Below are positions 12,217 to 23,055 of a stretch of 64,000 nucleotides of DNA, in pieces. The number at the start of each line of letters is the position of its first letter. The stretch's first letter is position 1. The position numbers and the translations under genes are program-made. Source of the stretch: Chrysomallon squamiferum (taxonomy: Eukaryota; Mollusca; Gastropoda; Neomphalida; Peltospiridae); contig CM022671.1 in the NCBI GenBank assembly GCA_012295275.1, positions 13,929,178-13,993,177 on the forward strand. Direction: 5' to 3'. The notes below the pieces were generated by a model. The model was given only the letters and a program-made list of their open reading frames with translations. It ran no database searches and was not told where the DNA came from.

Positions 12217-15200
12217 GTAAAAGCTAAATGAAAATTTCACAAACTCACATGCAGTTTCGTGCTGCCAAATCTCTGTGAACAAATTTGATGCCTGACAGAT
12301 ACTCCATACCTTTAGCTATGTCTATACCAAATATTATTAGATCTTTAATTGTGGGAGTCTGAAACAAAAAACATCAGGTGAAATTTTATGATTTAGAACT
12401 AAAAATATCTTGAAAATATAAAGGTTTTTAAGAAATAAATACCTCATCCAAAACACACACATAAACAATCAAATTCAAAATGTATAGCAATAATAATAAT
12501 AATAATAATAAAAGAAATAAAACTCAGAATCTCATGTTATTTTTGTTTTGTTTTGTTTTGTTGTGGATTTTTGGGGGGGTGAGGTTTGGTTTTTCAATAG
12601 GTATTGGCACCCAAAATGTTTCTTGAAACAATAACTGTTATTTTTTGTTCTGGTGATTTAGATCATTTTACAAAAAAAAGAAAAAGATAAAAAATGATTG
12701 TTTTTACCTTTACTCCAACAAAAGTGTTGACTGATAATGTTAAGATAGAAAACAATAAATAATTTTTTTGATTTAAATAACCATTTTGACAATATTCTGA
12801 TTTTTGTAGCTCATGTCTTTCACAAAAGCTTGAAAATGCACAGACTTCAAGCATTTAACATACACATATTGTTTGGTTTTTTCCACACTGATCCCATGCT
12901 GAGATCTCATTTAATGGGTATAGGACAAAACAGAACTGGGAAAAATGGCACCGGAAAAAAGGCACTCAAAAGAAAATGGCACACTGTTTATTTTTTCTGT
13001 ATAGCTGATGAAAAAAACCTAAAAGTACTTTTGAAAATACTATTTATTCATGCAGTATTGCTATATACATGTATATTAATATATAGCATCACTCAACCAC
13101 TGGGTTTTGCTAAAACAAAGTACAGTACTATAATCAGAGTTTAATATCACAATTATCACATTATTATCACATTTAAAAATACAGTATACATAACATCACT
13201 CAACACACAGTATCACTCAAACACTTGATTTTGGTTGCCTTGAGTTTCCAGTGGATGTTGTTGTAACCAGCTTCTTGAAGGAACTCTTCAACAGTCTTGC
13301 TCTTGTCTCATCTGTCCAAACATAACTGATGAATATGACACTGTAGCTGGGTGTACAAACATTTGACTCGCTTGCAAGGAGGCTCACCATCAGGAGCACT
13401 GAGAAAGGTTGTACGGACTTGGGCAGCATCTGCTTGAAGCCAGTGAATTACTTTCCACACAGAAAGATGAGAAACCAACACAAATATTCAATTGTGTGAT
13501 TCCATGCCTCACAGAGATTGTTAGGACTTAACTGATTATGTTATTATGATCAAACAGCAAAGGAATTATGTCTGTCAGTTAATCCAAGGATGTGAGAAGG
13601 CACCTCTTAAGAGGTTCAATTATAAATTGTTTTTGTAAGCAGGATTTCACTTACTACCAATAACTAAATGTCAATAAGCAAAACATTTCTTTTCAGATGC
13701 CATTTGTTCCAAATTTGCATAGTGCCATTTCTTCCTGGTGCCATTTTTTCTGTACCTTGATTTAGAAACTCAGCAAAAATGGCACTTAAGTTCAAAAATT
13801 GGACTATTTTCTCTCAGTATTTTAAAACAATAAAATGCATAATTATCATCCGATTTTTACAATTCAAAAAGTATTTTTTTTAGAAAAGACGTGTGTAAAG
13901 AAATACTATAAAATATACTCCTCTGTTTATTTGCTGTGAGGTAAAATCTGTGAAGGGATCCTGCTGCTAGACTCATGATTAATGTCTTTAGTTCATATTG
14001 ATAGGAACAATGAACTGATTCCAACAAATACACTGATCCTCACTTTCAACAAGATATCACTTCTCCAATTAATCAAAGCCAGGTATCTCAGAATTCCTGT
14101 CAAACCCTATATGACAAATCCTTTGTGTTGTTCAGCTGTGGTCAGTCAGCTTGTAGAAATAAATTAACTTGTTTTATCTGCCCATTGTGGACAAATAGAC
14201 CATGATACCAAAACATACAAAAACTAAATAAAATTCTTTAACTGCAAGGGCATTCATTTTGCTTATGTATCTGAATGTGCAAGTTCAAAATGTAGAAACA
14301 GCTTCCACATGTAAGAATTGAAAAGTGCTTGTAGTTTCAAGAAGCTAGGAAACTGATGGAAACATCATCCCTACTTGCTGTGGTAAAACAGTTTTATGCT
14401 GCAGTAGTCAAGGTTTCTACGAGGAGAGTTGCAATAAATACTGATATTACCTGATGATACAATGAAGTCAAATATAGAAAGCTGTCATGCATACACCCCC
14501 CCCTTCTACTCAAATGAACGAATGCTTAGCAACACCCCAGCATGAAAAGACAGACTGATTATTGGGTGTCAGATAGAGGTATGAAAATGACTGATGTAAA
14601 ATTAAATAGCAAAATAGTTTAAAAATATAAAATGTTTATAAAACACTGTGTAAAATACTGTTTAAGAATATATATAAGTCACCAAAACAAAAAAACAAGT
14701 TGTGCAGTGAAAAGAAGAATTGTCACTTTCCACTGTGGTACACACTGAACAACTTTATATCTGTGCTGAGCTGAGGAAAGATAGCGATTTTCAGCTGACT
14801 CGGGCTTTGTGTGCATCTGTGCAGTCACCAGTACCTAGTTTTAATTTGCAAATTTGATCTTAACAAAATAAAAATAAATAAAAGTTAATAATGGTTGGTA
14901 GACTAACATACATTTTTTTCATCTCGGATGTAGGACAGGAGGTCTCCATGTTTCATGAAAGGCAGAACAACTAGTGGCATGCTGTCAAGACCAAGACAAA
15001 TACCAATAAGTTCAAGAACATTGGGATGATGGAAATCCTTCATAATCAGTGCTTCCTGCAGAAAAGCCTGCATCTCTATCTCTCGTGGGTTGTCCTCTGT
15101 AACACAAAGACAGTTTTTAGTTTTAAATTATGTCTTATTATCAGTAACGATATTCTGAAGCAAACTGTCATTAACTGTTAGAAATACAGAAACTTACGAT

Positions 15201-15710
15201 GTAAAGTTTTCACTGCAACCATCAGATCTCCTTTTTCTTCAGCCAGAGTTAGAAATGCACGATTCACACAGCCAAAATGTCCTGTAATAAACATATTAGC
15301 TTACAAAGCAAGATAAATATAATCAAACACACTAGTCAATTTTGTTAAATTATTAAATATTAGTTAAGGACACAAAATGTCCTGTGATAAAAACATTTTC
15401 TAATTAAACATCCAATCAAATAAACATTTTAATTATATTAAATTAAATGTACCAATTAAAAGTATTAAAATAAACATATTAATTTTCAAAACAATCTTGT
15501 TATATTAATATAACAGAATATATAAAATAAAATATTCTGCTTAAATATATAAGTATGAAGTACATATACCTCGTCCAATGATGTCGGCCAGTGTGAGGCA
15601 GTCTCGATCAATAAGAAGATTTTCATTTCGAATGAGAGCCAGAGTTTCCTCATCCACCACTGGAGCAGACTGCTGTCCTAGTTGAGAAAGCACTCCATGT
15701 TCAGCATAAA
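9662..15710 (-). CDS. MET: MET kinase-domain and C-tail exons
   Basis: Seven exons. 15710-15570 leads to [10 protein letters not shown]; 15281-15198 holds HFGCV and VAVKTLH; 15096-14912 holds the C-helix glutamate region, [11 protein letters not shown] and [14 protein letters not shown]. 12358-12249 has the catalytic HRDLAARN; 11914-11752 has [15 protein letters not shown] and KWMALES; 11311-11175 has [14 protein letters not shown] and PYPDVDNWD. 9950-9662 has [15 protein letters not shown], then the tail with [18 protein letters not shown] and a TGA stop. All catalytic residues of an active kinase are present. YVNL fits a Grb2-type (Y-x-N) docking site at the position of MET's multifunctional site. 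Confidence 0.94.
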
Positions 15711-18700
15711 CTGAAAATTTGTTTTACTTTATTATATATACATTTAAAATAATTAACTGGATTTATATCAGTGTGATACATGTCTATGGTAAAAGGAAAA
15801 TCACAGTTTGGAACATGCACTTTTATTGCACTTTTCACAATACTTTGCATGTCATCTTTAAGTAAATGGAAGCAGTTGCTTGCATGAGCTTTCCCACTTG
15901 GTACAGGTGTAAAGTGTAAGTGTAACGAGAGGAATTTTAAATTGTTAAGGTAATTCATGCTGGACTGTCATTTGCTCTCCTTTTCAACCAAAAGAAAAGA
16001 AAATAGAGAAATAAAAATAATTAAAAAAGAAAAATCAGACAGAAAAATATGCATACACATAGACTGCTATGACAGAGAAATGCAAGAAATGTAGGAACTT
16101 AGGAAAATAGAAATGTTTGTAAAGTACTGTTTTGTTTATCAAACAAAGTAAAAGTTATCTATTAATGATCAGTTGCAACTGTTTGTATGTTGTGTCTAAG
16201 GTATTATATTATCATTTCATGAAGTCCATCCACTTGCTGTATTTACGGTTATATCATTTGGATTTTTAAAACTTTTTAAAAATAAAATTCTGTGTTAATC
16301 AATTATTAATCAATTCTGTTTCCAAGTTTTCATTTAGGCAAGTCAAGAACAAAAATTTATTTCAAAGATGGAAATATCATTACATTTTTAACAAATATTT
16401 TTCTAAAATTTTCTTCCCCGAAGCTCTGAAAACCAGTGACAATTGGATGAAAGTAAAGAGTACCATTCTGTCTGTTTTCCAGGTTGTACATGCGCTCTCC
16501 AGTTTGTCCTGTTTCAACAATACCCTGAGTGTACTCAACTCTGTGTTCATCATCCAACTTCGGCTTGAACAAACACACCTGTTGTCTCTTCATCACACAC
16601 AGAAGTACACCAACAGCAATACAGGTGATCAAAACTATCAAAATCAAAATGATGATGCTTACAGACATCTCAGCAGAAGCAGGTGCTGTATAGCGAAGAT
16701 AACCAATGTGAAAGTGCAGATAGCCAACATGTACCTATAAAATAAATACAGATATCCAATATACCACTCTGAAATTAAATACAGATATCTAATATACCAC
16801 TCTAAAAATATATACAGATATCAAATATACCACTCTAAAAATAAATACAGATATACAATATACCACTCTGAAAATAAATACCGATATACAATATACCACT
16901 CTAAAAATAAATACAGATATACAATATACCACTCTGAAAATAAATACCGATATACAATATACCACTCTGAAAATAAAAACAGATATCAAATATACCACTC
17001 AAAACATAAATGCATATATTCAACATTTATTTACACAACAGAGATACCATATAAGTATCATATAAGAAAAGGAAAAAAAAAGAAGATTTTTACCTATGAA
17101 ATAAACAATTTACACAGTCAAATAGCTACACTTCTGCATTTCTAGTTTATTATATTTACTTCTTTGTTGAATGATCAGTGATTATAAACCAAATGGCAAT
17201 ACAATTTAGCATTAGTACATTTTCTAGTGTATAGAAAATACAGTTTTTAAACTGACCCTGACATCTCTGTCTGGTTCATTGCTGGAGACAGTGTCTGGTT
17301 TTTCTAGAGGTGTACATTTTAGAATAGCAGGCTTGATTTCTATTACTTCACAAAAACTGCTGCCAATGGAAATACTGTAGTCATGATAAAATAATCCAAG
17401 GTCAAGATTTTCTCCCTAATTAAAAAAAAACAGAAGATGGAAAAAAACAACACAAAAAAGCAAGAGTTAATACAAACATGATCAAATATAAACAATTATA
17501 TTAAAACACACTGTCACGGGGCTCACACCTTTAAACATCTTGGCTGTTTTATTAAGGCTCAGTCTAGGGTAACAAGGTGCTTTAATGGCCACCTAACAAG
17601 GAATATAAACACTAAATTGACAGCAATCCGTATAAATCAACAAGTCTATCTATCCACTAGAGAAATAAACACAACACAAGTTAAGGTTCACGTTAATTGT
17701 TTAATTATGTTATACATGTGACTTGATAATAATACATTATACAATCATAAAACATGCATTAAAGTAATTTTGATTAATGACACGAGTAAGGTCATACAGG
17801 GAACCAAGACAAAATAAGAATCTGCATGGGCAGATTAAAACATTAAAATTTCAGGTATAATAAATGTTATTGACACAGGTTAATTGCACATTACACACTA
17901 TCGAAATAAGGATAGACAATTTCTTACCATACTCATCTGTAAAGACAATGTCATTCAAGAACATTTAGTTTCCCTGCCTAACTGAATTCTCATCTTGACC
18001 GTTTCTTTTGCTCATGCTTACTTCGCTCTGCTCTGTTATCTTCTCTCTTTTAATTACCAAAATGCTAGTCTTTTTATAACAACGCCATGGATTGAAAAAT
18101 TAGTGGAAACAATAAAAAGAGTGGATGTGATTATAGTTACAATTAAAGTTACACAATTTCAATTCCATAGCTTAAAAATAAAAGGAGTGGATCTCTGATT
18201 GAAGTAACAAATTTGGTTACGCAATCTGAATTCCGTGACACACACATATACACAAATGATATACTAATTAGCTTACCTGGAGCTCCAGATGATCATCAGC
18301 CAGGTTAAAGAACTTAATGTGGCCTTCACCTGGAAAATGGCTGAACTTTGGATCTGGGTAGTAGAGAAAGGAACTCAGTGACTGATGGGTGATGTGGAAA
18401 TTTCTCAGAGTCTGGACTCCATCCATGATAAACACAAGATTAATCATAGTTGGTCTTGGTTCAGTTGGTGTTTTTAGTAGAAGTCCTGAAACATTCAGAG
18501 CTGGACAAACCATAGCAAGTCCTCCAGGTGATACTTTACACAGCTGTAACAGAAATAAATAAATTAGTACTATGTATAGTTGTAAGAAAGGATTTACACA
18601 GGGTTAACAGAAATAAATAGTATAATTTACCATATATTTACCATAGAGAGTTTAAAACAGATTACACAGTTACCAAATTAAATACATGAAACATATTCAG

Positions 18701-21700
18701 TGATAACAGAGAGTTCTTTAACTTAAAATACTTAACAGAAAACAAAAATGAAATTAAAAAAATAATAATAATAAAATTCAACAAACCTCTTGTCTTAACA
18801 TTTCTTCCCCTCCTATATTTCTTCCCCCAATTCTAGGATATCCCACAGCATCAAGGTTTTTACCTGTAACAGTAATCTTTCTTCCACCACTGAAAATAAA
18901 CATTAAAAACTATTTATTAAATATATCTGACAAAATGCTTGATTTATAGATATTTCAGTTAGTTTTGTTTCATATAGGAAATAAACATACCTGACAAAAG
19001 CTCGTTTTGGAGATATTGCAATTATTTCTGGATCAGGAAGGTAAAAGAAAGTTCCATTTTTATCGAGCATCATCCTTTCTCCATCAAGAATCACCTGTAA
19101 TGGTCCTTTTCCAAGAGCTCTCTCTGAAAATCTTTTGTTTCGTGAAGATATCAGACCTGACTTTGCTGACCAGGCTTGTGTTATGCAGTTTATTTCATCA
19201 CTAGATGTTCTGAAATGTCAAATAAAGAAACTGAAATTTCAAACAAAAAAAAGAAATACATGGCATAGAAAAAAGTGTGTTTGAAGCTGTATTGCAAAAT
19301 GTTGTATATTCGGTTTATTATATTTATAAAAAATCAGTTTTGCATCTGTGGTGCTACTCTTTTTTTGTTATTCAAAACTTAATGATCGTTATAAAAATTG
19401 TTGTAAACATATGGTAACAGAGTACTTAAAACATACACAACATCTCATAATTTATAAAACTAGTGCATTTTATAATACCTAAAAAGAAATATTAAAAAGA
19501 TAAAAACAACCTTTTTTATATGGTCTAGCATCAAAAGGACAAATTACAGGAAAATTGTAAAAAATACTTTTCATTTGAATTTATGTCCCACATTGAGAAG
19601 GTTATTTTATAATAGTATTTCTTCACAATCTTTTTTATTAACTATTATTTACCTGTGCCAGAAATTCAGCAGCACTTACCTAAAAACTTTACAGGTAAAA
19701 TTATAGGCAACTGAAATTTGAAGATTACTGCCTATGTTCAGGTTATCTCCCTTAATAGTCATGTTAGTCCCACCAGACCGTGGTCCTCTGTTAGGAAAAA
19801 ATCTCTTTATCTCTGGTGTCTGTGAGAAAAACAGATTATCATTATTGAGAGAGCAGAGAAAAATCAAATTGAGGACAAAGTGCTTATAGTAGAAAATGGT
19901 TCTTAAACAACATTGTTACCAGGCTTAATCTGACTTCATAGATCATTTTAACCCTGATTTTCTCAAAACAAAAATTGACTTATCATGGTTATTATGCTCT
20001 CAGCATCTGAAACATACTTGTTATGATTACAGTACTGAAAAAAAATCAATATGCAATCTACAAATTATTCAGCAGCAAATAATAAGACAAATGGATTACT
20101 GGGTATCGCATATTTTGAAAAAAAAATTGTATATTTCTTGATGCAAAACAGAAAATACAAAACAATTAAAAACCCATCATAAGTAAATAAATAAATAAAA
20201 TATACTTTTATTGTCTTATTATCAACTAAAAAAAATATAAAAATAAAATGAATGTCAGTCTCAATTTATAAATCTTTTGCTCTACGTATAATGTTTGCTT
20301 CAAATATGTTTAGCTAATTAAATTTTAAAATGTTTACCTTGAAAATAAAAAGTGCTGATGATGTTGCATCACCTTTAACTATATATGGTCTCTTTAAACT
20401 CCTATTATCATCAAAAACATCAATGTGAACCACGCTACTTGTTACAACATCTTTTGGGGCACTGTATGTTTTGCAAACCAAACTACAGATGACGAAAACA
20501 ATTTTTAGAATGTATTTATGCAAGAAATGTCAAAGCAGAAAATACATACATATATATATATAAACTCTTCATGAACTGTTCATAAATTGTTTATTTTAAC
20601 TAAAACATTGAAAAACATAGTAGTGATTCATTATAATTTATATAAAAAAATAGTTGGAACTCAAAGCTTTTTCAGATCATAGATAATACAAAATAATATG
20701 ACCTGTAACATTATTTTCCACATGACATGGGAGTTATACAGAAACTGAAAAAGAAATCTCAAATCCACCTGGTTGAATTCCATTTTGTAACTGTACATGG
20801 CACATTAGAAATGTCCACTTTGTGTTGAACATTATTGGACGTTTCTTTGGATCCAAAATTTTTTCCAGTGATTGTCAGAAGGGTTCCTCCAGCTGTAGGA
20901 CCAGATGTTGGTGAAATCTGAACAAAAAAAAAATCAATATAAGTCTGGATTTTCAGTATAATAGTAAAATTCTGTTTATTGTAACAAGCAGATTGTGTTT
21001 ATATGTTTTCTGTAAAATGTTGATGCTCTCAAAATGTCTTTCTGTCACATGTTCATTCTGTTAATAGCTAACATGTTTATTCTATAAATCTACATTTTAT
21101 TTTTCTCTAACATTCTGAATCTGTTATGATATATTGAAAATGTGGATTTAGTTAATCCAAAATTTCTAATAACCTAGTATTTCAAATAATTCTCTAATTT
21201 TCATTTTAAAGAAGAGTAAAATAGAAAATATTATGGAAAGTAGAGAAGACAGACACGTACTGTGAATACAGAAGGAGGACACTCAGCATTACGCCAGTCT
21301 GTGATGTGAGAACACTGTTGTGACTTGGTGCACCTGTCCTTACACCAGCCACACCCAAGAGGGTCATCACTTGAAAGACATGCATCACAGTCAGCATGGA
21401 CCTGACATGAATCTGTATCAAATTTAACTACCTGAAATTAATCAAATATTAAAAGTAATTTCTGTCAAAGAATAGATACAGAAAATTCAATCACCTCAAA
21501 TTGATTAAAGTATTATAAAGTAATTTCTAACAATAGATATAGAAAATGTAATTTCCAAAAATTAAATATTACAAAGTAGTTTCATCAGAGAATGGATATA
21601 TCTATGGAAAACTTGACCAGAATAAATTAAATTTTATGTAAATATTATAAAACCATTTCTATAACAGAACAGATATAAGAAACATGACTACATAAATTAA

Positions 21701-22993
21701 TAATTATTTAAATATTTCAAAGTCAGTTCTATTAGAAAATAGATTAGATGAAGTATTACAAAGTTATTTTTATGCCAGTATGAATAGAAAATTGGACAAA
21801 CTGAAATTAAACATTACATAAGTATTATGAAATTATCTCTGTAGCAGAAATGAAACTATTTATTATGATAAAATTAACAAAATTATCCAAAAAATATTTT
21901 ATACATCAAAAGTAGATAAATTACTGTTATGATTTAGAAGAAGTCACTGAACATTTTGTTATAAAAAAACATTGCAGTGTTTTAAAATTATGAAACAGTG
22001 TACACACACAGGCAGAAACACACATACACAAAAAGAAAAAACATGAAAATCAAACAGCTGAAACTTGTGAAGTCAAATATATAAAGAAAACAGGCTAACT
22101 AAAACTAGACATTTTTTCTTAGCAAAATTATGCTTATGATAATGGAAACAGTTTTGTAACAATCAAACCTACTAGAGCAAAAATAAATTTAAAAGAAAAT
22201 AATTACAATCACCTTATTACCAGCCAGTAAGTACAAACTGTTTATGTTTCTTCTTATTTCTAAGTCTTTTGAAATCCCTGCCTTTGTACTGATAGTTACA
22301 TCCACGAACTTCTGTTTAACATATTTTCTCTTTCCAACCATACTCACAAAAACCTGAAAAACATCAATAATTATATATTTATATAATATATTTATGTGTG
22401 TGTGTGTGTGTTTGGGAATATATATATATGCTTGGCAAAAATAAACACAAGCTTTTGATTGCTTCAAGATATTCACCAAATTATCTCATTTTGTGTGAAT
22501 TATAAGAACAGTAATTTCATTTGTTTAATAAAAATTATTAAAAGGTGAGGAGCATATATACAGTAATTTTAAATTATTTGCACCAGAGGTAAATACTCCA
22601 TATTCACTTTTCGCTATGGAATTCAAACATTATAATAATATTTTTTTAACAATAGTCCTGTGTATACATACTGAAAAAAGATTCTTAAAAATACCTTGAG
22701 AAGACGACCAGATGCTGTTCCCAGTATGAGTATAACATGTTCGCCAAACACAGTGTCAGTGACAGCACTGATGATGTCATTTTGGTTGTGATAGAGAAAA
22801 TTGGCTGCAAGACTCTTTTCACCTTGAATAGGATACTTCTGTTTCATGTCATCACACATGTTTGACAAGTCCTGCAAATCAGAGAGCAACAGTTTTGCAT
22901 TTATCATCAAACAGCTATTTTAATTAACAAAAAAAAAACACATTTGTTTTTAATAATAAACAATTTTAAATAGTTGCTATACACATATTCATA

Positions 22994-23055
<62 letters not shown>

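Noticed and set aside
16789-16998. 11-residue repeat protein on the minus strand
   Set aside because: A translation of the 33-bp intronic minisatellite; lies between two well-defined MET exons.
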